This document shows, in pieces, positions 34,163 through 47,085 of a stretch of DNA of 59,248 bases (positions within the stretch are counted from its first letter, which is position 1; each line of letters starts with the position of its first letter). Source of the DNA: Sporolactobacillus sp. THM7-7 (GTDB lineage Bacteria > Bacillota > Bacilli > Bacillales > Sporolactobacillaceae); the NCBI RefSeq assembly GCF_004153225.1, contig NZ_SEMB01000019.1:1-59248 (forward strand), given 5' to 3'. The position numbers were made by a program, and so were the translations under genes. Under the pieces are notes generated by a model. The model saw nothing but the letters and a program-made list of their open reading frames with translations. It was not told the origin of the DNA and did no database searches.

Positions 34163-34452
34163 TGAAAGATCCACGTGATGTCATTAAGCGCCCCGTACTG
34201 ACCGAGCGGTCAACCGATCTGATGGCGGACAAAAAATACACGTTTGACGTCGATGTACGGGCGAACAAATCCGAAATCAGGCGGGCCGTCGAGGAGATTT
34301 TCGGCGTGAAAGTCGTAAAAGTTAACACGATGAATGTAAAAGGCAAACCGAAACGTTACGGCCGTTATTCCGGATATACAGCAAAACGTAAAAAAGCCAT
34401 TGTTACTTTGACACCGGATAGCAAAGAACTGGATTTCTTCGAAGCCGAGTAA
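34162..34452 (+). CDS. rplW: 50S ribosomal protein L23
   Basis: L23 sits at the tunnel exit and docks trigger factor and SRP. The 96-residue product has [16 protein letters not shown] and the conserved [23 protein letters not shown] 34162 shares one base with the rplD stop, so translation is probably coupled; GAGGAGGTG precedes it. Confidence 0.98.
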   Translation: MKDPRDVIKRPVLTERSTDLMADKKYTFDVDVRANKSEIRRAVEEIFGVKVVKVNTMNVKGKPKRYGRYSGYTAKRKKAIVTLTPDSKELDFFEAE

Positions 34453-34481
34453 CGATTCATGAAAAAGGAGGTTGATTCCCC

Positions 34482-35312
34482 GTGCCATTGAAAAAGTACA
34501 AACCGACATCCAACGGACGCAGGAATATGAGTTCACTGGATTTCGCAGAAATAACGACAGACACTCCCGAAAAGTCATTGCTCAGAGCGCTCCCGAAGAA
34601 AGCCGGACGCAATAACCAGGGCAAAATGACGGTGCGTCATCAGGGAGGCGGCCACAAACGCAAATACCGCATGATCGATTTCAAACGCGATAAAGACGGC
34701 GTAACCGGCCGTATTGCAACCATTGAATATGATCCGAATCGCACGGCAAATATTGCCCTGGTACATTATGCGGACGGCGAAAAACGATATATTATCGCGC
34801 CGAAGGGGACAAAAGTCGGAATGGAAATCATGTCCGGCCCGGAAGCAGACATTAAGGTTGGAAATGCTCTTCCGCTGAAAAATATTCCGGTCGGTACGGT
34901 TATTCACAATATCGAGCTGAAGCCCGGGAAAGGCGGCCAGCTCGTTCGTTCGGCCGGTGCCTCGGCGCAGATTCTGGGCAAGGAAGGCAAGTATGTGCTT
35001 GTCCGCCTTGTTTCCGGAGAAGTACGGATGATTCTGGAGACTTGCCGGGCAACCATCGGCCAGGTCGGCAACCTTGAACACGAGCTTGTATCGATCGGAA
35101 AAGCGGGCCGTTCCCGTTGGAAAGGCGTACGCCCGACGGTTCGTGGTTCGGTTATGAACCCTAACGATCACCCGCACGGCGGTGGTGAAGGAAAGGCTCC
35201 GATCGGCCGCAAGTCGCCGATGTCCCCGTGGGGCAAGCCGACGATGGGATACAAGACAAGGAAAAAGAACAATCCTTCTGAGAAATTTATTGTCAGACAT
35301 CGTAAAAAATAA
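34482..35312 (+). CDS. rplB: 50S ribosomal protein L2
   Basis: L2 is essential for peptidyl transferase assembly. The 276-residue product has [27 protein letters not shown] and the signature [18 protein letters not shown], which contains the conserved histidine. GTG 34482 is at a good distance from AAAAGGAGG. Confidence 0.98.
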   Translation: MPLKKYKPTSNGRRNMSSLDFAEITTDTPEKSLLRALPKKAGRNNQGKMTVRHQGGGHKRKYRMIDFKRDKDGVTGRIATIEYDPNRTANIALVHYADGEKRYIIAPKGTKVGMEIMSGPEADIKVGNALPLKNIPVGTVIHNIELKPGKGGQLVRSAGASAQILGKEGKYVLVRLVSGEVRMILETCRATIGQVGNLEHELVSIGKAGRSRWKGVRPTVRGSVMNPNDHPHGGGEGKAPIGRKSPMSPWGKPTMGYKTRKKNNPSEKFIVRHRKK

Positions 35313-35348
35313 AGCTGTATTAATTATTGGAAGGGAGGTCTGTCGTTT

Positions 35349-35630
35349 ATGGGCCGCAGTTTGAAAAAAGGACCTTTTTGCGACGATCATTTAATGAAAA
35401 AAGTGGTTGCCCTGAACGAAAAGAACGATAAACGCGTGATCAGAACCTGGTCCCGCCGCTCAACCATTTTTCCCGAGTTTATCGGTCATACCATTGCTGT
35501 TCATGACGGGCGCAAGCACGTTCCCGTCTACGTTACGGAAGATATGGTCGGCCATAAGCTGGGCGAATTCGCCCCGACGAGGACTTATCGCGGACACGCG
35601 GGTTCCGATAAGAAAACAAGCGCTCGCTGA
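35349..35630 (+). CDS. rpsS: 30S ribosomal protein S19
   Basis: S19 contacts the A-site tRNA region of the 30S head with S13. The 93-residue protein has [43 protein letters not shown] and [19 protein letters not shown] 35349 follows GGGAGGT. Confidence 0.98.
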   Translation: MGRSLKKGPFCDDHLMKKVVALNEKNDKRVIRTWSRRSTIFPEFIGHTIAVHDGRKHVPVYVTEDMVGHKLGEFAPTRTYRGHAGSDKKTSAR

Positions 35631-35647
35631 AGAAAGGAGGATTACTG

Positions 35648-35989
35648 ATGCAAGCAAAAGCAGTTGCCAGACAGATTCGTATTGCTCCTCGTAAGGCGCG
35701 CCTTGTAATCGATCTTATCAGGGGCAAAGATGTCGGCTACGCCATGGCTGTTCTCAAAAACACGCCGAAAGCGGCATCTCCGATTATTGAAAAAGTGCTC
35801 AAATCCGCCATTGCCAATGCGGAACACAATTACGATATGGATACGGAAGACTTGTATGTTGAGCAGGCTTATGTAGACGAAGGGGCGACGCTCAAACGAT
35901 TCCGTCCGCGGGCGCAGGGACGCGCCAGCAAAATTAACAAACGCACAAGCCATATTACGATCATTGTATCGGAAAAAAAGGAGGGGTAA
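35648..35989 (+). CDS. rplV: 50S ribosomal protein L22
   Basis: L22 contributes a tunnel loop that affects macrolide sensitivity. The 113-residue protein has [17 protein letters not shown] and [25 protein letters not shown] 35648 follows AAAGGAGG. Confidence 0.98.
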   Translation: MQAKAVARQIRIAPRKARLVIDLIRGKDVGYAMAVLKNTPKAASPIIEKVLKSAIANAEHNYDMDTEDLYVEQAYVDEGATLKRFRPRAQGRASKINKRTSHITIIVSEKKEG

Positions 35990-35992
35990 TGC

Positions 35993-36652
35993 GTGGGTCA
36001 GAAAATCAATCCGATCGGATTTCGAATTGGCGTGATTCGTGACTGGGAATCCAAATGGTACGCCGATAAAAACTATGCCGAATATCTGCATGAGGATATA
36101 AGGATTCGTAAATTTATAGAAAACAGGCTAAAAGATGCCTCCGTTTCGTCCATTGAACTGGAGCGGGCAGCCAATCGCATCAATATTACCATTAAGACGG
36201 CAAAACCGGGCATGGTCATCGGAAAAGGCGGCTCGGAAGTTGAAAACTTAAGAAAAGCCTTGAATAAGATGACCGGCAAGCGTGTACACATCAATATTTT
36301 TGAAATTAAACAGGCTGATCTCGATGCCAAACTGGTTGCAGAAAATATCGCCCGCCAGCTGGAAGGACGCATTTCATGGAGAAGGGCTCAGAAGCAGAGC
36401 CTGCAAAGAGCGATGAGAGCGGGCGCAAAGGGAATCAAGACGCAGGTAGCCGGACGTCTCGGCGGTGCCGACATGGCCAGGACGGAAGATTACAGCGAAG
36501 GTACCGTACCGCTTCATACGCTGCGTGCGGATATTGACTACGGAAATGCCGAAGCCAGCACCACTTATGGAAAGATCGGCGTCAAAGTATGGATTTACCG
36601 CGGAGAAGTCCTTCCGACGAAAGGAACGAACAATAAGGAAGGAGGCAAATAA
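35993..36652 (+). CDS. rpsC: 30S ribosomal protein S3
   Basis: S3 forms part of the mRNA entry channel helicase. The 219-residue protein has [17 protein letters not shown], the KH motif [16 protein letters not shown] and the C-terminal [33 protein letters not shown] 35993, three bases after the rplV stop, follows AGGAGGGG. Confidence 0.98.
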   Translation: MGQKINPIGFRIGVIRDWESKWYADKNYAEYLHEDIRIRKFIENRLKDASVSSIELERAANRINITIKTAKPGMVIGKGGSEVENLRKALNKMTGKRVHINIFEIKQADLDAKLVAENIARQLEGRISWRRAQKQSLQRAMRAGAKGIKTQVAGRLGGADMARTEDYSEGTVPLHTLRADIDYGNAEASTTYGKIGVKVWIYRGEVLPTKGTNNKEGGK

Positions 36653-36654
36653 TT

Positions 36655-37089
36655 ATGTTAATGCCTAAACGAGTAAAGTACCGCAGACAGCATCGAGGCA
36701 GAATGCGCGGCAAGACAAAAGCGGGCGCAACGATTACTTTCGGCGAATTTGGTCTGCAGGCGATGGATTCAGCCTGGATTACGAGCCGGCAGATCGAAGC
36801 GGCTCGAATCGCTATGACACGTTTTATGAAACGCGGCGGAAAAGTATGGATTAAAATTTTCCCGCAGAAGTCATATACAAAGAAACCTTTGGATGTCCGC
36901 ATGGGTTCCGGTAAAGGGGCCCCTGAAGGATGGGTTGCCGTTGTGAAACCGGGACGTATTCTTTTTGAAGTCGGCGGTGTATCGGAAGAGGTAGCGAGCG
37001 AAGCCCTCAGACTAGCCGGGCATAAGCTGCCGATTAGAACAAAAATTGTGAAACGCGAAGAAGTGGGTGGTGACGCAAATGAAGGCTGA
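36655..37089 (+). CDS. rplP: 50S ribosomal protein L16
   Basis: L16 shapes the A-site tRNA elbow region. The 144-residue protein has [36 protein letters not shown] and [22 protein letters not shown] 36655 follows AAGGAGG, two bases after rpsC. Its end overlaps rpmC by 11 bases. Confidence 0.98.
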   Translation: MLMPKRVKYRRQHRGRMRGKTKAGATITFGEFGLQAMDSAWITSRQIEAARIAMTRFMKRGGKVWIKIFPQKSYTKKPLDVRMGSGKGAPEGWVAVVKPGRILFEVGGVSEEVASEALRLAGHKLPIRTKIVKREEVGGDANEG

Positions 37090-37282
37090 GGAAATCAGAA
37101 AACTGACCACTGCTGAAGTTGAACAAAATGTGAAATCACTCAAAGAAGAACTGTTTAATTTGCGTTTTCAGCTCGCAACCGGACAACTGGAAAACCCCGC
37201 CCGTATTCGCGACGTTCGGAAGTCCATTGCTCGCGCAAAGACGATTTTACGCGAACGCGAGCTAAACATTCAAAACGGCTAA
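37079..37282 (+). CDS. rpmC: 50S ribosomal protein L29
   Basis: A 67-residue all-helical protein at the tunnel exit near L23. It has [16 protein letters not shown] and [37 protein letters not shown] 37079 lies inside the end of rplP, so translation is likely coupled; GGTGGTGAC acts as ribosome binding site. Confidence 0.97.
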   Translation: MKAEEIRKLTTAEVEQNVKSLKEELFNLRFQLATGQLENPARIRDVRKSIARAKTILRERELNIQNG

Positions 37283-37299
37283 AAAGGAGGTTGGGTTAA

Positions 37300-37572
37300 G
37301 TGGCTGAAGAAAAACGCGGAAACGGCCGTAAAGTGCTGACTGGCCGGGTCGTCTCCGACAAAATGGATAAAACGATTACGGTTTTGGTTGAAACCTATAA
37401 AAAACACAGCCTCTATGGCAAGCGTGTGAAATATTCAAAGAAGTTCAAAGCACATGATGAAAAGAATCAGGCCAAGGCCGGCGATATTGTTGAAATCATG
37501 GAAACTCGCCCGCTTTCTAAAGATAAACGTTTTCGTCTTGTGAAGATTGTCGAGGAATCCGTCATTATCTGA
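37300..37572 (+). CDS. rpsQ: 30S ribosomal protein S17
   Basis: A 90-residue OB-fold protein binding 16S helices. It has [21 protein letters not shown] and [41 protein letters not shown] 37300 follows AAAAGGAGG. Confidence 0.98.
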   Translation: MAEEKRGNGRKVLTGRVVSDKMDKTITVLVETYKKHSLYGKRVKYSKKFKAHDEKNQAKAGDIVEIMETRPLSKDKRFRLVKIVEESVII

Positions 37573-37619
37573 TCTTCTGCCCCTGACCGTGGCGGAAGGC
37601 GAAAGGAGGTTGCATTCGA

Positions 37620-37988
37620 ATGATTCAACAGGAAAGCCGTTTAAAAGTAGCCGATAATTCCGGCGCGCGCGAAGTTCTGACCATTAAGGTTCTAGGCGGG
37701 TCAGGCAGAAAGACCGCAAATATCGGAGATGTGATCGTTGCGTCCGTCAAGCAGGCAACACCAGGTGGCGTTGTCAAGAAAGGAGACGTCGTCAAAGCTG
37801 TCGTTGTCCGGACAAAGCAGGGCGTCAGGCGTACGGACGGATCATACATCCGTTTTGATGAAAACGCCGTGGTCTTGATTCGTGACGATAAAAGTCCGCG
37901 CGGGACACGTATTTTTGGACCGATCGCCCGTGAATTGCGCGATGGACAATTTATGAAAATCGTTTCTCTTGCACCGGAAGTTTTGTGA
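37620..37988 (+). CDS. rplN: 50S ribosomal protein L14
   Basis: L14 forms an intersubunit bridge and is the docking point of the silencing factor RsfS. The 122-residue protein has [20 protein letters not shown] and [17 protein letters not shown] 37620 follows GAAAGGAGG. Confidence 0.98.
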   Translation: MIQQESRLKVADNSGAREVLTIKVLGGSGRKTANIGDVIVASVKQATPGGVVKKGDVVKAVVVRTKQGVRRTDGSYIRFDENAVVLIRDDKSPRGTRIFGPIARELRDGQFMKIVSLAPEVL

Positions 37989-38024
37989 TTTTTAACGTAC
38001 AGGGAAAGGGAGGTGGCACTTAAC

Positions 38025-38345
38025 ATGGCGAAATTGCATGTGAAAAAAGGCGATAAAGTCCAGGTCATTTCCGGCAAGGATAAAGGGAAGCAGGGTGTAA
38101 TCCTAGCCGCATTCCCGGCAAAGGAGCGTGTCATTGTCGAGGGAGTGAACATCGTCAAAAAACATTCGAAACCGTCTCAGGCGGCTCCGCAAGGCGGGAT
38201 TCTGGAACAGGAAGCACCGATTCACGTCTCGAATGTTATGCTGCTGGATCCGAAGACTAACGAACCGACACGCGTCGGACATAAAATCGTAGACGGAAAG
38301 AAAGTCCGTGTTTCAAAAAAATCCGGTGAAATCATCGATAAATGA
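38025..38345 (+). CDS. rplX: 50S ribosomal protein L24
   Basis: A 106-residue KOW protein that starts 50S assembly. It has [22 protein letters not shown] and [18 protein letters not shown] 38025 ([10 protein letters not shown]) is preferred because GGGAGGTG lies about nine bases upstream; the in-frame ATG-like codon at 38013 overlaps it. Confidence 0.97.
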   Translation: MAKLHVKKGDKVQVISGKDKGKQGVILAAFPAKERVIVEGVNIVKKHSKPSQAAPQGGILEQEAPIHVSNVMLLDPKTNEPTRVGHKIVDGKKVRVSKKSGEIIDK

Positions 38346-38371
38346 TGTGGGCTGTGAAAGGAGGCAAGCGC

Positions 38372-38911
38372 ATGAACCGTTTCAAAGAAAAATATGAAAA
38401 AGAAGTCGTCCCTGCTTTAATAGATAAGTTTAACTATACATCCATCATGCAGGTACCCGCTATCAAGAAAATCGTGATTAACATGGGTGTCGGCGACGCT
38501 GTTCAAAATTCCAAGCTTCTGGACAGTGCGGTAGAAGATCTGACGGCATTATCGGGACAGAGGCCGGTAATTACCCGTGCAAAAAAATCGATTGCCGCAT
38601 TTAAACTTCGCGAAGGCATGCCGATCGGGTGCAAAGTCACACTAAGAGGCGAACGCATGTATGACTTTTATGATAAATTGATTTCCGTTGCCCTTCCGCG
38701 TGTCCGCGATTTCCGGGGCGTCTCGAAGAAATCTTTTGACGGACGTGGCAATTATACGCTTGGTGTCCGCGAACAATTGATTTTTCCTGAAATTGATTAT
38801 GATAAAGTGAGCAAAGTACGCGGTATGGATATTGTGATCGTCACATCAGCGAATACCGATGAGGAAGCATCTGCTTTGCTTTCGCTTCTCGGTATGCCGT
38901 TTGCAAAATAA
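38372..38911 (+). CDS. rplE: 50S ribosomal protein L5
   Basis: L5 binds 5S rRNA and touches the P-site tRNA. The 179-residue protein has [28 protein letters not shown] and [24 protein letters not shown] 38372 follows AAAGGAGG; the frame upstream to 38342 begins at the rplX stop and is rejected. Confidence 0.98.
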   Translation: MNRFKEKYEKEVVPALIDKFNYTSIMQVPAIKKIVINMGVGDAVQNSKLLDSAVEDLTALSGQRPVITRAKKSIAAFKLREGMPIGCKVTLRGERMYDFYDKLISVALPRVRDFRGVSKKSFDGRGNYTLGVREQLIFPEIDYDKVSKVRGMDIVIVTSANTDEEASALLSLLGMPFAK

Positions 38912-38934
38912 TCCTCGAAAAGGAGGGATATGTT

Positions 38935-39120
38935 TTGGCGAAAAAGTCAATGGTTGTCTCGGCGCATCGGCCGAAAAAGTTTAAAGTGCAGGAATACACA
39001 CGCTGCGAACGCTGCGGCCGCCCGCACTCGGTTCTCAGGAAATTCAAACTGTGCAGAATTTGTTTCCGGGAACTCGCTTCAAAAGGACAAATACCCGGCG
39101 TAAAAAAATCGAGCTGGTAA
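38935..39120 (+). CDS. rpsN: 30S ribosomal protein S14, zinc-binding type
   Basis: The short 61-residue type Z S14 with a zinc ribbon [20 protein letters not shown] (two CxxC pairs) and [11 protein letters not shown] at the end. The start is TTG 38935 after AAAGGAGGG. A zinc-free S14 paralogue may be elsewhere, as in many Bacilli. Confidence 0.97.
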   Translation: MAKKSMVVSAHRPKKFKVQEYTRCERCGRPHSVLRKFKLCRICFRELASKGQIPGVKKSSW

Positions 39121-39154
39121 AATATTTAGTGAAAAGGGAAGGAGGTCGATTTGC

Positions 39155-39553
39155 ATGGTCGTGACGGATCCTATTGCAGATATGCTGACCCGTATTCGCA
39201 ACGCTAATGTCGTTCGGCATGAACAAATCGAGTTGCCCGCTTCAAGAGTCAAAAGAGAAATCGCTGAAATATTGAAGCGCGAAGGTTTTATTAAAGACGT
39301 TGAATACATTCAAGATAACAAGCAGGGAATGCTTCGACTGTTCCTGAAATACGGCGGGAACAAGGAAAGAGTGATCTCCGGACTGAAAAGGATCAGCAAG
39401 CCGGGACTTCGCGTCTACGCAAAAGCGGACGAAGTGCCGAAAGTGCTCGGCGGTTTAGGTATCGCGATTGTTTCGACATCAAAAGGCGTGATTACGGATA
39501 AAGAGGCTCGCAAGCAGAATGTCGGCGGCGAAGTTCTCGCCTACGTTTGGTAA
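39155..39553 (+). CDS. rpsH: 30S ribosomal protein S8
   Basis: S8 is a primary 16S central-domain binder. The 132-residue protein has [16 protein letters not shown] and ends with [25 protein letters not shown] 39155 follows GAAGGAGGT. Confidence 0.98.
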   Translation: MVVTDPIADMLTRIRNANVVRHEQIELPASRVKREIAEILKREGFIKDVEYIQDNKQGMLRLFLKYGGNKERVISGLKRISKPGLRVYAKADEVPKVLGGLGIAIVSTSKGVITDKEARKQNVGGEVLAYVW

Positions 39554-39580
39554 TTTGGAAACAGAAATGGGGGTGTCAGC

Positions 39581-40117
39581 ATGTCTCGTATTGGTTTGAG
39601 ACCGACCGTTATACCCGACGGCGTAACGGTTACGATCGATGGTCCGAAGATTACGGTAAAAGGCCCTAAAGGTGAATTGGCCTATGAATTTCATCCGGAT
39701 ATGATAATCAAACAGGAAAATAACGAAATCAGGGTATCGCGCCCGAACGATTCCAACCGGAACCGCGCGCTGCACGGAACGACAAGCAGCCTGATCAGCA
39801 ATATGGTCGAAGGTGTGACCAAGGGCTTCACGAAGAAGCTGGAGCTGGTCGGCGTCGGTTATCGCGCGAACAAGCAGGGCAAGAAGCTCGTCCTGAATGT
39901 CGGTTATTCCCAGCCGGTAGAGATTATCCCTGAAGAGGGCATTGAAATCAGCGTTGAAGGCAATAACAAGATTTCAGTCAGCGGCATTGACAAGCAGCGC
40001 GTCGGCGAAGTCGCCGCAAACATCCGCTCCGTTCGCTCGCCTGAGCCTTACAAGGGAAAAGGTATCCGTTATGAAGGCGAACATGTACGCCATAAAGAAG
40101 GAAAGACGGGCAAATAA
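39581..40117 (+). CDS. rplF: 50S ribosomal protein L6
   Basis: A 178-residue protein with two similar domains near the factor-binding site. It has [15 protein letters not shown] and the signature [28 protein letters not shown] 39581 follows GGGGGTG. Confidence 0.98.
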   Translation: MSRIGLRPTVIPDGVTVTIDGPKITVKGPKGELAYEFHPDMIIKQENNEIRVSRPNDSNRNRALHGTTSSLISNMVEGVTKGFTKKLELVGVGYRANKQGKKLVLNVGYSQPVEIIPEEGIEISVEGNNKISVSGIDKQRVGEVAANIRSVRSPEPYKGKGIRYEGEHVRHKEGKTGK

Positions 40118-40158
40118 TTGACGATTGAATTTTCATTGCAGAAAGGAGCGAAAACAGT

Positions 40159-40521
40159 ATGATTACGAAGAAAGATAAGAATGCCATTCGCCAGAAACGC
40201 CATAAGCATGTACGTCGCCGCGTTTTCGGTACAGGCGAACGTCCGCGCCTCAGTGTTTTCCGCTCATCGAAAAATATTTATGCGCAGTTAGTTGATGATG
40301 CGACAGGTGTGACGCTTGCTTCCTCCTCATCAATCGATAAAGCCTTTGATCGAGATAAAGGAAGCGATGTGGAAGCCGCAAAAAAAGTCGGCGAACTGAT
40401 CGGAAAGCGCGCTCTTGATAAGGGCATTGAGGCTGTCGTGTTTGACCGCAGCGGTTATCTCTATCACGGACGGATCAAAGCATTGGCTGAAGGCGCTCGG
40501 GAAGCCGGGCTGAAATTTTAA
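40159..40521 (+). CDS. rplR: 50S ribosomal protein L18
   Basis: L18 binds 5S rRNA together with L5. The 120-residue protein has [21 protein letters not shown] and the C-terminal [30 protein letters not shown] 40159 follows AAAGGAG. Confidence 0.98.
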   Translation: MITKKDKNAIRQKRHKHVRRRVFGTGERPRLSVFRSSKNIYAQLVDDATGVTLASSSSIDKAFDRDKGSDVEAAKKVGELIGKRALDKGIEAVVFDRSGYLYHGRIKALAEGAREAGLKF

Positions 40522-40539
40522 TCATAAGGAGGGGAACAC

Positions 40540-41040
40540 ATGCCAAATCGTGATCGCAGCAAATCAGAATTTGAAGAACGTGTTGTATCAATTAATCGTG
40601 TTGCAAAAGTAGTGAAAGGCGGACGCCGCTTCCGTTTTGCCGCGCTTGTCGTTGTCGGCGATAAAAAGGGTAATGTCGGTTACGGCCAGGGCAAGGCGCA
40701 TGAGGTGCCTGAAGCGATCCGCAAAGCTATTGAAGACGCGAAAAAGAATGTCTTTAATGTACCGATCGTAAATACGACGATTCCTCATCAGGTGATCGGT
40801 CATTATGGGGCCGGGAGCGTTCTTTTGAAACCAGCCTCCGAAGGTACCGGAATCATTGCCGGCGGCCCGGTTCGTGCCGTACTGGAACTTTCCGGTCTCG
40901 GCGATATCCTGTCGAAATCGCTTGGCTCCAATAATCCGATTAATATAGTTCGGGCAACGGTTGAAGGCTTAAAGAGCCTGAAACGTGTAGAACAGGTTGC
41001 CAAACTTCGCGGCAAATCCGTCGAAGAGCTGCTGGGTTAA
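40540..41040 (+). CDS. rpsE: 30S ribosomal protein S5
   Basis: S5 affects fidelity and mRNA entry. The 166-residue protein has [21 protein letters not shown], the spectinomycin-related loop region that follows it, and [25 protein letters not shown] 40540 follows AAGGAGGGG. Confidence 0.98.
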   Translation: MPNRDRSKSEFEERVVSINRVAKVVKGGRRFRFAALVVVGDKKGNVGYGQGKAHEVPEAIRKAIEDAKKNVFNVPIVNTTIPHQVIGHYGAGSVLLKPASEGTGIIAGGPVRAVLELSGLGDILSKSLGSNNPINIVRATVEGLKSLKRVEQVAKLRGKSVEELLG

Positions 41041-41053
41041 GGAGGAAACGACG

Positions 41054-41242
41054 ATGGCAAAAAAACTTGAGATTACACTTAAGCGCAGCCTCATCGGCCG
41101 TCCCGAGTCGCAGCGGACGACTGTGAGGACGCTTGGTTTGAAGAAGACTTATCAGACGGTCATTCAGGAAGACAATCCCGCGATTCGCGGAATGATCAAC
41201 AAAGTCCCCCACTTGCTGACCGTTCGAGAATTAAACGATTAA
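41054..41242 (+). CDS. rpmD: 50S ribosomal protein L30
   Basis: A 62-residue protein with [27 protein letters not shown], typical for L30. ATG 41054 follows AAGGAGG just after the rpsE stop; the longer frame within rpsE is rejected. Confidence 0.97.
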   Translation: MAKKLEITLKRSLIGRPESQRTTVRTLGLKKTYQTVIQEDNPAIRGMINKVPHLLTVRELND

Positions 41243-41284
41243 TGGCGACAATGAATCGATCATGAAGAATAAGGAGGTGCCACG

Positions 41285-41724
41285 ATGAAACTACATGAAC
41301 TGAAACCAGCTGAAGGTTCTCGCTTCAAAAGAAAAAGAGTGGGTCGAGGATACGGATCCGGACTCGGCAAGACATCCGGACGGGGACAGAAAGGTCAGAA
41401 AGCCCGTTCGGGAGGAAAAGTTCGTCCCGGATTCGAAGGCGGTCAAATCCCGCTGCTTCAGACTTTACCGAAACGAGGATTCAATAATCCTACTCGCAAA
41501 GTCTATTCGATCGTGAATCTCGATAAACTGAACCGCTTTGAAAACGGAACGGAAGTGACACCCAAGCTCTTGCTTGAAACGCGTATCATCAGGAAACTGA
41601 ATGACGGTGTCAAGATTCTGGGTAAAGGCAAGCTTGAAACAAAGCTGACTGTCAAAGCGCAAAAATTCTCTGCTTCTGCCAAAGAAGCTATAGAAGCTGC
41701 CGGCGGAAACATTGAGGTGATCTG

Positions 41725-41725
<1 letters not shown>
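41285..41725 (+). CDS. rplO: 50S ribosomal protein L15
   Basis: The 146-residue L15 has [37 protein letters not shown] and a compact C-terminal domain ending [17 protein letters not shown] 41285 follows AAGGAGGTG. Its TGA shares one base with the secY ATG. Confidence 0.98.
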
Positions 41726-43726
<2,001 letters not shown>

Positions 43727-43960
43727 TAAGATCCGAAGTCGCCGGATGCGTGACACAGCCATTACAGAAGGTTGCGACGGGCTTTTCAATCTTTTCAATC
43801 AGCATCTGTAAATCAGTCGATCATTAGCGCACGGCAATCTCGGTTCCTGTATTTTTCAGGGAGAAGACATCTGCGGAGATACTCCGTATAAGAGCTTTCA
43901 CGCAGATTCCCCCTTGAAAGATCCTGATCTTGACAAAGCAATAAGTGAAGGTGATGATTG

Positions 43961-44281
43961 ATGGGAAGCGATCAGGCTCCGCTGCCTGTCCCGGGCCGGC
44001 TTGTTCGTGTATTAAAGGGGAAAGAAACTGGTTCTTATTTTGTCATTGTACGTCTTTTAAACGAGCGCTTTGTTGAAATAGCAGATGGAGACAGGCGCAA
44101 GTTTGACCGTGCAAAGAAAAAAAACATCAGCCATCTCGATCTTCAATCATACGTATCTGTCGAAGTTCAGAAGAGCCTGCTTGAAACCGGACATGTGACG
44201 AATGGAAAACTGCGTTTTGCCATCGCACATTATTTGGATGAAGTCAGTAACCAGAGGAAGGGTGAGTCAGCCGATGGCTAA
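43961..44281 (+). CDS. KOW-domain RNA-binding protein (YbzG-like)
   Basis: A 106-residue protein with a KOW-like N-terminal part ([33 protein letters not shown]) and a basic middle [15 protein letters not shown]. Small proteins of this type occur between map and infA in Bacillales and may bind RNA, but the function is not established. ATG 43961 follows AAGGTGATG. Its end overlaps infA by eight bases. Confidence 0.85.
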   Translation: MGSDQAPLPVPGRLVRVLKGKETGSYFVIVRLLNERFVEIADGDRRKFDRAKKKNISHLDLQSYVSVEVQKSLLETGHVTNGKLRFAIAHYLDEVSNQRKGESADG

Positions 44282-44492
44282 GGAAGATGTTATTGAAGTC
44301 GAAGGCACCGTCGTCGAACCATTGCCTAATGCAATGTTTCGCGTTGAATTAGAGAACGGTCATAAGATTCTTGCTCATGTCTCCGGCAAAATCCGCATGC
44401 ATTTTATCCGCATTCTGCCTGGAGACAAGGTGACGGTTGAACTGTCGCCGTATGATGTGACGCGTGGCCGAATTACGTTCAGGCATAAATAA
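44274..44492 (+). CDS. infA: Translation initiation factor IF-1
   Basis: A 72-residue OB-fold factor that occupies the 30S A site during initiation. It has [51 protein letters not shown] and [19 protein letters not shown] 44274 is used, with AGGAAGGGTGAG upstream; the longer frame to 44202 lies inside the preceding gene. Confidence 0.98.
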   Translation: MAKEDVIEVEGTVVEPLPNAMFRVELENGHKILAHVSGKIRMHFIRILPGDKVTVELSPYDVTRGRITFRHK

Positions 44493-44527
44493 CCGGAGAT
44501 GCTCTCGCAGAGTGAAGGAGGATTTAA

Positions 44528-44641
44528 ATGAAAGTCAGACCATCTGTCAAGAAGATGTGTGAAAAGTGTAAGATTGTCCGCCGAAAAGGTGTTGTCATGG
44601 TCATTTGCGAAAATCCAAAGCATAAACAAAGGCAAGGATAA
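44528..44641 (+). CDS. rpmJ: 50S ribosomal protein L36
   Basis: A 37-residue zinc-ribbon protein, [20 protein letters not shown], with Cys11, Cys14, Cys27 and His32 as ligands, ending in KHKQRQG. ATG 44528 follows AAGGAGG. It is the zinc-containing form. Confidence 0.97.
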   Translation: MKVRPSVKKMCEKCKIVRRKGVVMVICENPKHKQRQG

Positions 44642-44660
44642 CAAGGAGGTGCTTTGACGT

Positions 44661-45026
44661 ATGGCCCGTATTGCAGGTGTCGATATTCCCCGAGAAAAAA
44701 GAGTGGTTATTTCACTGACCTATATCTATGGTATCGGTCCTTCTACAGCCAAGAAGATTCTTGCGGAAGCGAACGTTTCCGAAGATACGCGTGTGCGCGA
44801 CTTGACTGAGGAAGAACAGACACGAATCCGTCACGCCGTTGATCACTATCGGGTGGAAGGCGATCTTCGCCGCGAAGTGTCGATGAATATCAAGCGGCTG
44901 ATCGAGATCGGATCCTATAGAGGGATTCGTCATCGCCGCGGTCTCCCGGTTCGCGGACAGAACACGAAAAACAATTCCAGAACACGCAAAGGTCCGAAGC
45001 GTACGATTGCAAACAAAAAGAAATAA
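44661..45026 (+). CDS. rpsM: 30S ribosomal protein S13
   Basis: The 121-residue S13 contacts P-site tRNA and the 50S subunit. It has [26 protein letters not shown] and [32 protein letters not shown] 44661 follows AAGGAGGTG. Confidence 0.98.
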   Translation: MARIAGVDIPREKRVVISLTYIYGIGPSTAKKILAEANVSEDTRVRDLTEEEQTRIRHAVDHYRVEGDLRREVSMNIKRLIEIGSYRGIRHRRGLPVRGQNTKNNSRTRKGPKRTIANKKK

Positions 45027-45048
45027 GTTAAAGGAGGGTTAACGATTT

Positions 45049-45438
45049 ATGGCTAAACAGCAACGTTCTCGCAAACGTCGCACGAAGAGAAATGTGGAAA
45101 ATGGGGTAGCCCATATCCGTTCAACTTTTAACAATACGATTGTGACCATTACCGATCCGCATGGCAATGCTATTGCCTGGGCCAGTGCCGGCGGACTTGG
45201 ATTTAAGGGATCCCGGAAGTCGACCCCGTATGCTGCGCAAAATGCTGCCGAGGCTGCGGGCAAGAGCGCGCTGGATAACGGAATGAAAACGATCGAAGTT
45301 TCGGTTAAAGGACCGGGCGCAGGACGGGAAGCAGCGATCCGTGCGCTGCAGGCGGTCGGCCTTGAGGTGACCACCATTCGTGACGTGACGCCCATTCCTC
45401 ATAACGGATGCCGCCCGCCGAAACGCCGCCGTGTCTGA
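45049..45438 (+). CDS. rpsK: 30S ribosomal protein S11
   Basis: The 129-residue S11 of the 30S platform has [28 protein letters not shown] and the end [22 protein letters not shown] 45049 follows AAAGGAGGG. Confidence 0.98.
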   Translation: MAKQQRSRKRRTKRNVENGVAHIRSTFNNTIVTITDPHGNAIAWASAGGLGFKGSRKSTPYAAQNAAEAAGKSALDNGMKTIEVSVKGPGAGREAAIRALQAVGLEVTTIRDVTPIPHNGCRPPKRRRV

Positions 45439-45609
45439 TTTGCCGGCGTATAGCCCGCTATCAATCTGTTTATAATGCTAGCGAGGTAGCATCATCTTGC
45501 CGAAACGATAAAAAAGAAGCACGCCGTAAGCCCTAAAAATTAATCGGGAAATTTCGGCCGTCCTCAACCGACCGGAATTTTGACGTTTTTGAAGGAGGGT
45601 TTTATGTTG

Positions 45610-46554
45610 ATGATTGAGATCGAAAAGCCAAAGATCGATACGGTTGAAATAACAGACGACGGCAGCTATGGCAAGTTTGTTATTGAACCGCTCGAACGCG
45701 GATATGGAACGACTCTGGGTAATTCTTTACGTCGAGTTTTACTTTCATCCCTCCCAGGCGCGGCTGTTACGACAGTGCAATTCGATAATGTGCTTCACGA
45801 ATTTTCTACCATCGAAGGCGTTGTAGAGGATGTAACGGCGATCATTCTGAATATCAAAAAACTGGCATTGAAGCTTTATTCAGATGAGGAAAAAACACTT
45901 GAAATCGACGTTCAAAGAGAAGGAAAAGTGACCGCTGCCGATATTATCCACGATAGCGATGTTGAAATTCTGAACCCGGATCTTGAAATCGCGAGTCTTG
46001 AAAAAGACGCGCACTTCCACTTGAGAATGTTGGCCAGAAAAGGACGCGGATATGTGCCGGCTGAAGGGAACAAGTCCGAGGATCTGCCGATTGGGGTCAT
46101 TCCGATTGACTCGATCTATACCCCGATCTCGCAGGTGAACTATCAGGTTGAGAAAACGAGAGTCGGTCAAGTGGCTAATTTCGATAAACTGACACTGGAT
46201 GTGTGGACCAACGGCAGCATTCGCCCGGAAGAAGCGGTCTCCCTGGGGGCCAAAATTTTAACCGAACATTTGAATATCTTCGTGGGACTGACCGACCAGG
46301 CGCAAAAAGCCGAGATTATGATCGAAAAAGAAGAGGACCAGAAAGAAAAAGTGCTTGAAATGACCATTGAGGAGCTGGACCTGTCCGTCCGCTCTTACAA
46401 TTGTCTAAAGCGCGCGGGTATCAATACGGTTCAGGAACTCACTCAGAAATCGGAAGAGGATATGATGAAGGTCCGCAACCTTGGGCGCAAATCGCTTGAG
46501 GAAGTACAGGAGAAACTCGCCGATCTCGGTTTAGGTTTAAGAGAAGATGAATAA
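45610..46554 (+). CDS. rpoA: DNA-directed RNA polymerase subunit alpha
   Basis: The 314-residue alpha subunit, the same length as in B. subtilis, begins [14 protein letters not shown]. The N-terminal dimerization domain has [28 protein letters not shown]. The C-terminal domain (about 240-314), which binds UP elements and activators, has [22 protein letters not shown] and [19 protein letters not shown] 45610 is chosen by homology; ATG 45604 is closer to GAAGGAGGG and also possible. Confidence 0.97.
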   Translation: MIEIEKPKIDTVEITDDGSYGKFVIEPLERGYGTTLGNSLRRVLLSSLPGAAVTTVQFDNVLHEFSTIEGVVEDVTAIILNIKKLALKLYSDEEKTLEIDVQREGKVTAADIIHDSDVEILNPDLEIASLEKDAHFHLRMLARKGRGYVPAEGNKSEDLPIGVIPIDSIYTPISQVNYQVEKTRVGQVANFDKLTLDVWTNGSIRPEEAVSLGAKILTEHLNIFVGLTDQAQKAEIMIEKEEDQKEKVLEMTIEELDLSVRSYNCLKRAGINTVQELTQKSEEDMMKVRNLGRKSLEEVQEKLADLGLGLREDE

Positions 46555-46581
46555 AAGAAGACGATGAAGCAATCCGTTATG

Positions 46582-46605
46582 TTTCTTTTTTGCGCAAAAA
46601 AGAAA
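46582..46605 (+). repeat. Perfect 24-bp palindrome between rpoA and rplQ
   Basis: Two 12-base arms meet at GC|GC with core CTTTTTTGCGCAAAAAAG (46585-46602). The same core, with one extra A, occurs between rplGB and rpsL (27442-27460). No T run follows, so it is not a standard terminator. Both copies lie 50-80 bases before a ribosomal protein gene. Confidence 0.8.
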
Positions 46606-46661
46606 AGATCATCAACCTTAAAAAAGAAAAATCATACGACTGTCAAAGGGGGGATATAACC

Positions 46662-47027
46662 ATGGCTTATGCAAAACTAGGCCGTGACTCAGCTGCGAGG
46701 AAGGCTCTTTTTCGTGATCTGGCGACCGACTTGATTATTAGTGAAAGAATTCAGACGACGCATGCCAAGGCTAAAGCACTTCGTCCGATTGTTGAAAAAA
46801 TGATCACCCTGGCAAAACGCGGAGACTTGCATGCGCGTCGTCAGGCAGCCGCTTTTATCCGAAATGAAACGGCCAATGAGGAATCCGGTCAAAAAGCGCT
46901 GCAAAAGCTTTTTGACGATGTAGCCAAGCGTTACGAAGAACGGCAGGGCGGATACACACGCGTCCTTAAGGTAGGTCCTCGCCGCGGGGATGGCGCTGAA
47001 ATGGCGATCATTGAATTGGTCGATTAA
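46662..47027 (+). CDS. rplQ: 50S ribosomal protein L17
   Basis: The 121-residue L17 has [24 protein letters not shown] and [31 protein letters not shown] 46662 follows AAGGGGGG; the frame to 46590 enters the palindrome region and is rejected. It is the last gene of the alpha operon. Confidence 0.98.
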   Translation: MAYAKLGRDSAARKALFRDLATDLIISERIQTTHAKAKALRPIVEKMITLAKRGDLHARRQAAAFIRNETANEESGQKALQKLFDDVAKRYEERQGGYTRVLKVGPRRGDGAEMAIIELVD

Positions 47028-47038
47028 ACAGAATGTAA

Positions 47039-47085
47039 AGAGGGCAGAAGCATGGTTCGGTTGGGCCGGTTTTCTGCCTTTTTTT
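47039..47085 (+). terminator. Terminator after rplQ
   Basis: AGGGCAGAA (47041-47049) pairs with TTCTGCCTT (47072-47080) and is followed by TTTTT. It ends the S10-spc-alpha superoperon. Confidence 0.87.

Noticed and set aside
43958-44281. Reading the KOW gene as a remnant of map
   Set aside because: Its sequence is a full small KOW-type protein and does not contain the metal-binding residues of methionine aminopeptidase.
45439-45609. TATAAT near 45470 as a separate rpoA promoter
   Set aside because: No -35 box is found at 16-19 bp, and rpoA is expected to be read from upstream promoters.
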